This document shows, one piece after another, positions 32,503-41,495 of a stretch of DNA of 43,805 nt (position 1 is the first letter of the stretch; every line of letters starts with the position of its first letter). A program made the translations under genes and the position numbers. A model generated the notes under the pieces. It saw nothing but the letters and a program-made list of their open reading frames with translations. It had not been told where the DNA came from and did not search any database. Source of the DNA: Thermoguttaceae bacterium (lineage in GTDB: Bacteria > Planctomycetota > Planctomycetia > Pirellulales > Thermoguttaceae). The stretch lies in NCBI GenBank assembly GCA_028695965.1, contig JAQVHZ010000010.1:9442-53246 (forward strand). The letters run 5' to 3'.

Positions 32503-34803
32503 CTATAAATCCAGATCGTCATCAAACGACTTGTTAATTTTTGCGCTTCCACTGTGAGCGACAAAAGAAAATTCGCCGAGGAAATCATCATTAGAATAAA
32601 CCATAATCTTATACGTGCCAGCCCGTTTGACGTCGTCTAACTGAACCTTAAAATGACGATCGTCTTCTACTGGATTCGCATCGTAGCTCTCGTTGCGTTT
32701 ACCCTCTCGTATGAGAACGATTCGAACGTTTGATAAATCAACGTGTGAGTAAAGCGTAATTTGAGCCGGATTACGAAAGCTTACGACGACTTCGGGGCTC
32801 GTCAATTCAATTTTTTCGTTTGGGTTACGTAAGGAAATCAAACAGACAGGAACGACGACTTCTTCCAACGTCGCGCCGCCATGAACCTCGACGTCAGCTT
32901 TTCGACTGCCCTTGAATCGACCGTAATTAGCCAATACTATCCAGCCATTTTCTTCAGTTGCAAACTCTAGCGTCTCTTTGCTGTCGCCCGTTGCCTTACA
33001 ACAACGTCCCGAAAACTTGCCCCTGGAATCTTCTGGCGTTTCATATTTTTCTTCGACGTCGGCAATTACTGCTAAACGACTTGCGCCATGATCGCTGGCA
33101 AGAATTGCCTGCGAGATTTTCCCGTTGTGAAGCTCTCTCGCAATTGTCGAAATAAATTTGTTGACGATCTCCAATTCCTGAGCGAGATACGACGGCCCCT
33201 CGTCTTTCTGGTGAATGAGTTGAACGTCTCTCTTGTGCTTTATGTCGTCGAGTTTTGACGATTGACTTTTATCGCCGTTCCAATTGTCATAAAATGAACG
33301 ATTTTCAGAAGTTATCGTAGGCAAACTAGCACGCGCAATCTTGGTAACAATCGATAAGTCGTTGTTGCGGCATATAGCCGACATTGCCGACATATACTCG
33401 ACTCCCAAGGCGTCCAGCCAGAAAAGCTTGATCTTTCCAGGCGTCTTTTGTCCCTGTTTCGTCAAAAAATCGATCATTTCATCACGCGCAGGGAGCCGGT
33501 TGTAGGAGCGTTCGCGAGCGATTTCTTCAACGCGTTTTATGAATGTCGATTCGACGACATTTTTAACCTTTTGGAGGTTATATTCTTCGAAATAGTCAGT
33601 CAATAATTCGGAGAGAGGCGGCGCGTTGAAAGAGTAACATTGCAGGTAATTGAACAGATCCGGATAAATAAAGGATAACTCGGGGATAAGACCATTTCGT
33701 CCAACCCATTCGATAATTTCTCGCTTTTCAGCGAACGTCATGTCGGTCAACCGGTAGACGCTTTCTTTTAAATCACGACGATTATTGGAAATGAACGATT
33801 CTAAATCAGAGTCGTCGAAAGATTGCAATATTGATTTGCGCCGATCATACAGCAAGCGATACTCTTCGCTTGTGTGGGGAACGCTGATAATTTCCCCCAG
33901 AATATTTTTTTTGAAATCTCTGAATGAGACAGTTTTATCAACAACGCGCCTCAAATATGGGTTTTGTAGAGTGGAGCCGTAGTACTTTAATGCGATGAAA
34001 CAGAGCCAGCTTTCATAATTGTCATTAAAACGGTCGCGCTTCAAATCGGTTTCAATTCCTTTATCGATCCCGTGTTGCCGCAGTACAGAGTCAAAATTTG
34101 TATTAACCTTTCCAAGGTCTTTGGCCAGTTGGCTCCAGTATTTTGCCGGACCGCAATCCTTCGGAACCTTGAACCCGTTGATTGCATCGGCGACGACTTT
34201 ATAAACGTCGTCGATATAACGAGTTGAATACAACGAATCTTCAAAAGAAAATTGCGTTTGTACAGCCGCTTCGTGCCGCCCGCCTTCCAAGGAACGTAAT
34301 AGTTCTTTAAGTCCGTTGACAACCTCTTGTTTTGTAATCGGGACAATGTCGGGCGCAAGACGTTCGACAACAACGTCGCTAAGAGTCTCTTCGTCAATGA
34401 AACATCGCCGCGCGTCGAAGCGCCGGTCGTTTTTCTGCATCAGCTGAACCTGGTCGGCGACGCCGCGCAAAAGAAGGACGATTTTTCCCCCGTCAAACGA
34501 CCTGTTTTGTAAAGATTTCAGCTTTGACAACGCAAATTTCTCGCCTTGCAGAGCCAGATATTCTCCAAGACCGATTACAACGACTTTTTTCTTCTGAGCG
34601 CTCAATTCTCGAAGTCGATTAATCAAAGTATCAAAATTGGGTATTTTATCAGCGCTTTCGCAAAAATCGCTAATGGAAAGGACGTTAAAATTCCTTTTTT
34701 TGAACTCAGTCTGGAAATGAACATATTCAGCGTCGCCGACCACAAGAAAAAAGGGTGTGGCGACGTCAGACGCCAAGAATTGTTCGATCGCTTGGAAAGG
34801 CAT
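32503..34803 (-). CDS. pglZ: PglZ-type phosphatase-like protein of type 4 BREX
   Basis: A 766-residue member of the PglZ family, the alkaline-phosphatase-fold hallmark of BREX systems. The metal-binding core is visible: LFWLDALGVEY with D464, ASDHG with D571 and H572, and HGGATLEEVVVPV in the last third. Residues 1-200 have the mixed alpha/beta look of the PglZ N-terminal region, and the end (about 690-750) looks like a beta-sandwich. The enzymatic substrate in BREX is not settled; a nuclease or phosphodiesterase role has been proposed for relatives. It sits between brxC (4 nt away) and brxL. Confidence 0.9.
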   Translation of the reverse strand: MPFQAIEQFLASDVATPFFLVVGDAEYVHFQTEFKKRNFNVLSISDFCESADKIPNFDTLINRLRELSAQKKKVVVIGLGEYLALQGEKFALSKLKSLQNRSFDGGKIVLLLRGVADQVQLMQKNDRRFDARRCFIDEETLSDVVVERLAPDIVPITKQEVVNGLKELLRSLEGGRHEAAVQTQFSFEDSLYSTRYIDDVYKVVADAINGFKVPKDCGPAKYWSQLAKDLGKVNTNFDSVLRQHGIDKGIETDLKRDRFNDNYESWLCFIALKYYGSTLQNPYLRRVVDKTVSFRDFKKNILGEIISVPHTSEEYRLLYDRRKSILQSFDDSDLESFISNNRRDLKESVYRLTDMTFAEKREIIEWVGRNGLIPELSFIYPDLFNYLQCYSFNAPPLSELLTDYFEEYNLQKVKNVVESTFIKRVEEIARERSYNRLPARDEMIDFLTKQGQKTPGKIKLFWLDALGVEYMSAMSAICRNNDLSIVTKIARASLPTITSENRSFYDNWNGDKSQSSKLDDIKHKRDVQLIHQKDEGPSYLAQELEIVNKFISTIARELHNGKISQAILASDHGASRLAVIADVEEKYETPEDSRGKFSGRCCKATGDSKETLEFATEENGWIVLANYGRFKGSRKADVEVHGGATLEEVVVPVCLISLRNPNEKIELTSPEVVVSFRNPAQITLYSHVDLSNVRIVLIREGKRNESYDANPVEDDRHFKVQLDDVKRAGTYKIMVYSNDDFLGEFSFVAHSGSAKINKSFDDDLDL

Positions 34804-34807
34804 AGTG

Positions 34808-37800
34808 TTAGTCGTCCTCCGTTGCTAGGATTTCAAGACCAACCGTTGAGTTGTCGCGAATCAGCCGTTTCAAATATTCTTTCAATTTGGCGCCGTCCAT
34901 TTTGTCGATGATCGCCAGGACGCGCGTTCGACCTTTCTGATCGTATCTTTTTTCAACAAGACGCTCGATTCGTCTTTCGATTTCCGGGTTTGGATACCAG
35001 TTGTAAGCGCTGATCCCGCTATCTTTCAACTCCTCGAGGACGTCTTCATAGGTCAGTAATTTCATCGCGCTTGGGGTCTTGAAAATTCTTCTTTTGAACG
35101 CTTCACGACACACGGCGCTATCGTTCATCCTATCGAATACGTTTGACTCTTGTAAATAATCGATCGCGTGTTGAAGATCGTCTTTGTTGGAAGAATCAAT
35201 GCGGTTGACTATCTCGAAAACTCTTTTTGCCTTATCGAACTCGCTATCGTCGACAAGACATAAGATTGGCGTTTGACTTCGATTCGACCATTCAGAAGGC
35301 GACGACGAACCGTCGGTTTTTTGTTTCCAAAGATCCGCTAATCTCTTTTTTAGTTTCTTATCTTCAACGGAACGAGCCGCTTGTTCAACGAGTCGATTGC
35401 ATTCTCTCGGTAATTTTTCGAACATTCTGGTGGAGTTGTTCCGAATCACTTCGATCGCTTCGTCGTCAAAATCTTGCAAATAAGGCGCGTAAACCTCTTT
35501 GAACAGTTCCGTTCCCGCATTGAACAATTCTCGAATTTCGTTGTTGTTTTTGCGCATTACAGGCAACATTTCTTCGAGAATTTCCGGCAAAATTTCTTCG
35601 CCATTGCAAATCTTCAAGAGAAAATCGAAAAACTCCTCAGGAACGTTTGTTCGCGCTTTAAGGGTTTCGTACGAAAACTGACTCCAGCGAATCGTCTCTT
35701 TCAGATTTTCAAGCGCTTTACGCAGAGAGGCGGCGTCAACGTTCAAAATTTTGTTCGTTTCAAAGATGAACGCGTATTCAACTTCCAATTTCCGGATTTC
35801 GTCGTTTTGTGTTTCGACGTCCCAGAGGGACTGGTATTCAATTTTAAAACGTTTGGAGACGTCTGCGAGAATGTTTTCCTGGACGCGGATTTTTCCGGCG
35901 AGTTCCCACAATTTACCGTTGTCGAAGCGCTGCAAGTAGGCGTTCGCGCCAGCTAAAAAGGCGTCTTTCACCAACGCCTGTTTGAGATCGGCGCCCAATG
36001 TCGGTCTGACCATCGCAATTTTTCCGATCTCCCGGGCGGCGTTTAGCTGTTGATCGCCGCGCAGTTTGTTAAGCTCGACAAACATCAGCGCAACTTTATA
36101 AAGGTCGTCTGATATTATGCCTTCGAGCCACTGCAACGGAAATTCACGCTTGTTTAAAAGCGCTGAAACAGCGTTAGCGGCTTGCGCGGGCGAAGAACAG
36201 TTAGAAGGCGCGTTCCAAGCTTCGACCGCAAGGTTGTAAAACGCGCGTTCTTCCTCCGTTTGCATTACGATTCGAGTCTCTTTGTCGCTCTTTCCGGTAA
36301 TGTAATTACCGACGGCCTCCGCCAGTATGTCGGGCGTAATCGGCTCTTGCGCGCCGAGCGTGTCAGCATAGCGCAAGCCGGAGCTCTCAAGACCATATTC
36401 CCGCAATAAGAAACCGACCAGGAAAGCGTAAAGATTACACCTCGCAAAACCATATTTTTCTTCGAGCAGGTCCCAGATTGCGTTAATCGAAACCTGACCG
36501 GTTTTATCGAATTCCGCTTTGATAAAACTGTCGAGTTCGATTTTTATTATTGAAATATCGAGATCTGGTTGTTCCTTCCAATACTCGGAGGAACTTTCCC
36601 AAACGTCGCTTGGAAATAGCTTTTCTTCCAATCTAACGATAACGCCTTCCGTCTTGCGCCTAATCCCGCAGAGAACGCTCTTGAATGCTTGTGTTAATTT
36701 TAGATGGTTGCCGACAAGATTAGGGCGAAACTCAAAAGCAAACGGGTACTTGTTTTTAACGAGTTCTTGGAGGTAATTATGAAGACCTTGTCGAGTCTTG
36801 ATCTGAGTTTCTTTGCCGTTGAACCAAACCTTAAAATTCCCTTTCTCAAAGGAATTATTCCATACATTCAGAATACCTTTAGCCTTCGACACATATTCGC
36901 GCGACGCATCGTTATCGTTTCCTTGGTAGAACACTGCTGTTGCCGAATACTCTACATATTCCTTAAATTGGTCGTCGTCCAAAACAAGCGCCGTTGCGTC
37001 AATAAACACGACTTCGGCGTTCTCAGGTTTGATAGCTTCGTCTTGAATCCTACGGCGGCAATCCGACGCTTCGGCGCTGTCCTTAGCACAAACCATTAAA
37101 ACGTCAAACTTCCAAGACGGGCTTTGACCGCGAATTTTGTTTAACGTTTTGATAAAATTGTCTTTGCCTACGGTCGTTACGCGCCCCGAGTTTGGATCCG
37201 ATTCGAAGCGCAAACTCAACGATATCGGAAGCGCCAATGCGGCGTCAATTTCGCCGTCGCCGATTAGACGCTCCGTTGTCGCCTCCTTGAGGACTTTGCC
37301 TTTTAATTCTTCCAATTTATTGCTGTCGACAGAACTCAACTCGACTGCGAAAACTTCCGTCTCTTTGTCAACTCGTTTGCGTAAGACGACGCCTTTTCTT
37401 TCAAGACGTTTGGCAATATTGACGGCGGCGCTTCCTTCATATGCTCGAATGCCTTCAAACGCAAGCGCCAGATTCTTTTCCGTCGCTTGGAAAAGTTTGA
37501 CGTCGCCAAATTTATGCGCATCAAGCGCCTGCATAATCAAAATCGTTTTTAAAACGATTTTTTCGCTTTCTTGTTCTTGTAAATTCCTTTGCTTCTTCTC
37601 ATAGCTGTCCAAAATTCCTTGCTTCTTCTCATAGCTGTCCAAAATTCCTTGGATTTTGAGAGGTAAGTTGTTGCGACCTTTCTCGTAAAAGAAATTCCAA
37701 AGCATATTGATTGTCAAAAGGGGGAATTCATCGTCAGGACCGTGAGTCTTGACGAACCATTGGAACGCCTGAACGTCGTTGTCGCCAGTCGTTTTGACAA

Positions 37801-39025
37801 AATCGAACATACTGCGTTGATTCGATGCAAATGACTCCGAGATATGTTTTAACACTAAAGCCGCCATCGGATGAATCGGCATAATTTTTTTGATTGTTTT
37901 GGAATCGGTGATTTTCGCAGCATTGGCAACTTCTTTACGTGAATTGTACAGACGGTCGTTTAAGTCGTCTGCTTTGGCGTCCCATACTTTACGCGCGGTG
38001 GACCGGACTTTCAAAGCGTCCCCGATCAATTCAAAAGCGACGTTGTCAGGAAGTTCAATTTCGACTTCTACGAAACGGTCGCGAAGCTTTTTCCCCTCTT
38101 GACCAAGTAGATTAATCATTGCCATAATTTGGTGGGTGACGATGATAAAGTAGAACGGCGTTTGGTCAACAAGTTCGACTAGTTTTTGAAAGCCGGTCAA
38201 ACTTCCCTTATTCTTATTGAAGTATTCGGAAAATTCGTCCCAAATGAAAACTAGACGGATATTATTCTTTTCAATAACGTCAACCAGCCAAGAGCACAGA
38301 CTTTCGACGGTAAGGTCGAATGCGATTATGCCCTCTTTTCTAGCGACGCGAAGAATATTTCTAACGAGTTCTGAAACCTCGCCCTGTCTTTTTAACGCTG
38401 TGATAATTTCGTTGGCGGACGACTGTGCGAATGTCAAGGAGTACTTTCGAGACAGAAGTTGGTCGAAATATTCTTTGTTTATTTCATTTTCAAGCCAGGC
38501 GATAATAGAATTTTTCAATGTTGCTTCGCCAAGGTATTCGATTCCGGCGTCTTCCAACGCTTTTTTTACGCTCTCTTGAATCGCAAAGTAGAGATCTTTA
38601 TTGTCTCCAATTTCACTTGAAGAATAACGATAGGCGACGACAGTCTTTTGGCGTGATTTATGTCCGCACAATTTAGAAAGCAAGTCTCCGTGTTTCTCAT
38701 TAAGAACGTCATACTTAGACCAATAATCGTGCAACTTTTCCTCAGGCGCTTCCAAAATGCGACGGAGTGCGTAGGCGCATTGGGATTTTCCAGAACCGTA
38801 AGCGCCTTCGATCCACAACGATCCTTTCTTCGTTCGGGACAAAATATGTTCCAAATCCTTCAACATCTTGATAAAAGTCGTGTGCGGATATGTTCTCATC
38901 CAAAAATCAGGATCGTTACGTTCTCCGGTACGAATCGAAGAGTCATTAATTTGCGGAAAATAGTTTTCGTCGATCGTGAAATATTCGCTATATTTATTGA
39001 CCTCGCTCATTGTCGCCCCTTTCAT
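34808..39025 (-). CDS. brxC: BrxC-type large P-loop ATPase of type 4 BREX
   Basis: A 1405-residue ATPase, in the size range of BrxC/PglY (about 1200). Walker A is GAYGSGKS (74-81) and Walker B is FIWDE (D263, E264); the rest is largely helical. A 30-bp perfect in-frame tandem duplication repeats ILDSYEKKQG in the middle. Two starts are possible: 39025 with AGGAAA upstream, or the internal Met 15 nt later preceded by AAAGGGG; the longer is given. brxP ends 4 nt upstream. BrxC is essential in the BREX systems tested, probably as the motor or scaffold of the complex. Confidence 0.9.
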   Translation of the reverse strand: MKGATMSEVNKYSEYFTIDENYFPQINDSSIRTGERNDPDFWMRTYPHTTFIKMLKDLEHILSRTKKGSLWIEGAYGSGKSQCAYALRRILEAPEEKLHDYWSKYDVLNEKHGDLLSKLCGHKSRQKTVVAYRYSSSEIGDNKDLYFAIQESVKKALEDAGIEYLGEATLKNSIIAWLENEINKEYFDQLLSRKYSLTFAQSSANEIITALKRQGEVSELVRNILRVARKEGIIAFDLTVESLCSWLVDVIEKNNIRLVFIWDEFSEYFNKNKGSLTGFQKLVELVDQTPFYFIIVTHQIMAMINLLGQEGKKLRDRFVEVEIELPDNVAFELIGDALKVRSTARKVWDAKADDLNDRLYNSRKEVANAAKITDSKTIKKIMPIHPMAALVLKHISESFASNQRSMFDFVKTTGDNDVQAFQWFVKTHGPDDEFPLLTINMLWNFFYEKGRNNLPLKIQGILDSYEKKQGILDSYEKKQRNLQEQESEKIVLKTILIMQALDAHKFGDVKLFQATEKNLALAFEGIRAYEGSAAVNIAKRLERKGVVLRKRVDKETEVFAVELSSVDSNKLEELKGKVLKEATTERLIGDGEIDAALALPISLSLRFESDPNSGRVTTVGKDNFIKTLNKIRGQSPSWKFDVLMVCAKDSAEASDCRRRIQDEAIKPENAEVVFIDATALVLDDDQFKEYVEYSATAVFYQGNDNDASREYVSKAKGILNVWNNSFEKGNFKVWFNGKETQIKTRQGLHNYLQELVKNKYPFAFEFRPNLVGNHLKLTQAFKSVLCGIRRKTEGVIVRLEEKLFPSDVWESSSEYWKEQPDLDISIIKIELDSFIKAEFDKTGQVSINAIWDLLEEKYGFARCNLYAFLVGFLLREYGLESSGLRYADTLGAQEPITPDILAEAVGNYITGKSDKETRIVMQTEEERAFYNLAVEAWNAPSNCSSPAQAANAVSALLNKREFPLQWLEGIISDDLYKVALMFVELNKLRGDQQLNAAREIGKIAMVRPTLGADLKQALVKDAFLAGANAYLQRFDNGKLWELAGKIRVQENILADVSKRFKIEYQSLWDVETQNDEIRKLEVEYAFIFETNKILNVDAASLRKALENLKETIRWSQFSYETLKARTNVPEEFFDFLLKICNGEEILPEILEEMLPVMRKNNNEIRELFNAGTELFKEVYAPYLQDFDDEAIEVIRNNSTRMFEKLPRECNRLVEQAARSVEDKKLKKRLADLWKQKTDGSSSPSEWSNRSQTPILCLVDDSEFDKAKRVFEIVNRIDSSNKDDLQHAIDYLQESNVFDRMNDSAVCREAFKRRIFKTPSAMKLLTYEDVLEELKDSGISAYNWYPNPEIERRIERLVEKRYDQKGRTRVLAIIDKMDGAKLKEYLKRLIRDNSTVGLEILATEDD
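37591..37650 (-). repeat. 30-bp perfect tandem duplication inside brxC
   Basis: Two identical adjacent 30-bp units (37591-37620 and 37621-37650). In frame they duplicate ten residues (ILDSYEKKQG) of a charged, probably coiled-coil segment. The exact identity suggests a recent event. Confidence 0.95.
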
Positions 39026-39029
39026 GTTG

Positions 39030-41495
39030 TTATTTCCTAAATAAATCGAGGACGTCTGCCGACGTCTTATCTTGATCTAGGTTAACTTTTTCCAAATCGT
39101 GAGTAAACGACGCATAGATAAACTCTGGATAAGCTGAAGAAAGTCCCGAAAGCATTGGAATGACGTCGTCGCGCGACAATCCCAAAATCTCAGTTGGACT
39201 TATGCCTTCGAATTCGGCGTCGTTGTCAAACAATGTCGATAAAGTCAAATAGCGAAGGTCGTTCTGTTCTGCGAATTTGTATAAGCCATACAGCAGAACG
39301 CGGCTGTCTGTTACGAGACACTTCGTTCTGGTCACGAAGGCAACTTCTCGTCCATCCATTTCCACAGAGCCGAAATGCAAATTATTTCCAAAGGAAGACT
39401 GAACAAAGAATTTGAACCCATTAATAATGTTTTCGTAGCTCCTGCTTGGGAGCAGGTCAATAAATTCTGTTCTGCTATATTTTCTGCCTACCTGCAACGT
39501 TCTGACAAACCACCTCGTTTGGGGATTAACTGACGCAAGGTTAATAAGCATCAAGGCAAGCGCCGTTTCGGTATTCCAAGTAAGGGATTGAATCAAGTCG
39601 GCAAACTCAGTTCTGTGATATTTGCTCAGATAGTTTTCCGTCTTAGCTTCGATTCCTTTTTCTTTTGCGGATTCTTCTATGAGCGAGGCGTCGTTAAGAA
39701 AGATCGCAAAGCTCGCTTGATACGGTTGGTTCTCTTGTGGATTCTCCAGGAAGTCTTCTCGTGTGAAAAAATTCAAAAACAATTCCTGTTTAGGAAACCG
39801 ACTGCCGTAGATATTGATACTTCTTCTTTTGTTTGTTTTCTTTGGTTTTTCCATACTTGTGGCATTTCCTTTCTTCTCTAAGCTTTCCGAACTTGAGGAA
39901 ACCTTTTGCTTGTCGTCTTGACGACGCAAAGAACTGAACATTAGACATCCGTCGCTAACCATATGGCATTCTTTACAATGCGTGCAATCGTTGATTTGGA
40001 CTTTTCCATTCGAGAAGGTGATGCGCCCATATTTGCAATTTGCTTCACAAACCTTACAGCCAGCGCAATAAGCCGCCTTGTGGAAAACTTGACGAAAATA
40101 CTTTGCAAAACTTGGTTTGTTCTTTAAAATTTGCTCGTCAATTGCAACCGTAACATTTTGATTGTTGTCAGCATTAACATTGAACGCAACGACTTCGTCG
40201 TCTGCTTGCACACAACACTCCTTGCGCTCGCTGTTGAACCATGTTGTCCCAATAGTTTTAATCCACTCTGTCCAGTCAGACAAAGGATCGATTAGCTGAA
40301 TAATGAGTTGCCCATTGTCTTTTTTTTCAACGTAACGAAGTTTGTTGTTTTTTAAATCCCGTCCATTTTTTCGCGCGTTCCACCCGCCGTTTCGTACATA
40401 AGATTCTGTTTTTTCAGGTTGGTTTTTGGGACAGTCGTACATTTCTCGAACTATTGATAAAAGACCTTCTTTTTCTTTTGGATAAATTTCTCCTTCGATA
40501 AAAGTGGAACGGCTCCCGCCCATCGGGCAACAAAGACACCCAACTCGAACGCAACCTTTTTTGTACGCTTCGTTAATGAGCAGGTTGTTCGCAAAAGTAT
40601 AAAGCCAAATCTCTGCGGACGTCCATTTCAGGATGGGATTGAAGCTGCGTTGTCCCTTTTGCTTTTTTCCATAACTCTCGTATTCGTACTTAGCGCGCAT
40701 TGAGCTTTCCGAAGCGCGCACGCCGACAAAATCAAGACCGGTATAATCGTTTTTGCCCGTTATTTCTCTTAGTTTTAAGGTTTGAGGCGTCGTTTTATGG
40801 ACGTGACAACACCAACGCAATACTCGAGACGGCGGACCAAATTGGCGCCAGGATTCAGCAGGCTTGAGATGTGAAGCGGCGGTATAAAAGGGGATTTCCT
40901 CCTTTTCGCATTCCGCTTTTACCTTTTCGATTACATCGTAGGTGTCGGGAAACTCCATACCCGTGTCTCCAAAAATCACAACGTAGCTTTTTTTGGGAAG
41001 AGATTTTTTAACAAGATCTAATAAAACGGCGCTGTCTTTTCCGCCGGAAATAGCGACGTGGAAACAGTCAATCTTTTTTAAATATTTTTCATATGCGGAT
41101 TTGATTTTTTTTACGGTTGCCGTTTCGATGAGTTTTAGCATCTCCTGGTTTGCTTTTACCATTGCCTTAACGTCAACGGGACGCAAAGCCGCTCCGTTGG
41201 CTTCCGGCTCGACTTGATTGCCGTCCTTATCGCTAACGAAAACAATCTTTGGGGCTGAATACAGATTCCCTCCTACTAACTTGGCAACTCGCCCTCCCCG
41301 ATAATAATAGAAGTTTGATTCCGCCCATAGGTAAGGAACTCGATTTTGCTTGTCGTAATTCCAGTACTGATCGAATCCCAAATTATCGAGTTCCGCTGCA
41401 TAAACCGGGCGGGGTTCTTTTGATATTTTGGCATCGGAAGGAGATTGTTCCAATAATAAACCGCCTGTTGTTTCGTCGTAAATATAGGAATACAT
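39030..41495 (-). CDS. brxP: BrxP: PAPS-reductase-like protein with Fe-S cysteine clusters
   Basis: An 821-residue signature protein of type 4 BREX. The ATP-pyrophosphatase/PAPS-reductase domain has the PP-loop SGGKDS (150-155) and later CCHVHKTTP and GCLCCPMGG cysteine motifs. Around residues 475-515 two cysteine clusters (CxxCxxCxxxC, then CxxCxxC) look like a ferredoxin-type 4Fe-4S unit. The last 260 residues form a separate helical region of unknown family. PP-loop enzymes of this kind (DndC and relatives) activate substrates for sulfur transfer in DNA phosphorothioation; such a role here is inference. Start and upstream stop overlap as TAATG at 41495-41497. Confidence 0.88.
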   Translation of the reverse strand: MYSYIYDETTGGLLLEQSPSDAKISKEPRPVYAAELDNLGFDQYWNYDKQNRVPYLWAESNFYYYRGGRVAKLVGGNLYSAPKIVFVSDKDGNQVEPEANGAALRPVDVKAMVKANQEMLKLIETATVKKIKSAYEKYLKKIDCFHVAISGGKDSAVLLDLVKKSLPKKSYVVIFGDTGMEFPDTYDVIEKVKAECEKEEIPFYTAASHLKPAESWRQFGPPSRVLRWCCHVHKTTPQTLKLREITGKNDYTGLDFVGVRASESSMRAKYEYESYGKKQKGQRSFNPILKWTSAEIWLYTFANNLLINEAYKKGCVRVGCLCCPMGGSRSTFIEGEIYPKEKEGLLSIVREMYDCPKNQPEKTESYVRNGGWNARKNGRDLKNNKLRYVEKKDNGQLIIQLIDPLSDWTEWIKTIGTTWFNSERKECCVQADDEVVAFNVNADNNQNVTVAIDEQILKNKPSFAKYFRQVFHKAAYCAGCKVCEANCKYGRITFSNGKVQINDCTHCKECHMVSDGCLMFSSLRRQDDKQKVSSSSESLEKKGNATSMEKPKKTNKRRSINIYGSRFPKQELFLNFFTREDFLENPQENQPYQASFAIFLNDASLIEESAKEKGIEAKTENYLSKYHRTEFADLIQSLTWNTETALALMLINLASVNPQTRWFVRTLQVGRKYSRTEFIDLLPSRSYENIINGFKFFVQSSFGNNLHFGSVEMDGREVAFVTRTKCLVTDSRVLLYGLYKFAEQNDLRYLTLSTLFDNDAEFEGISPTEILGLSRDDVIPMLSGLSSAYPEFIYASFTHDLEKVNLDQDKTSADVLDLFRK

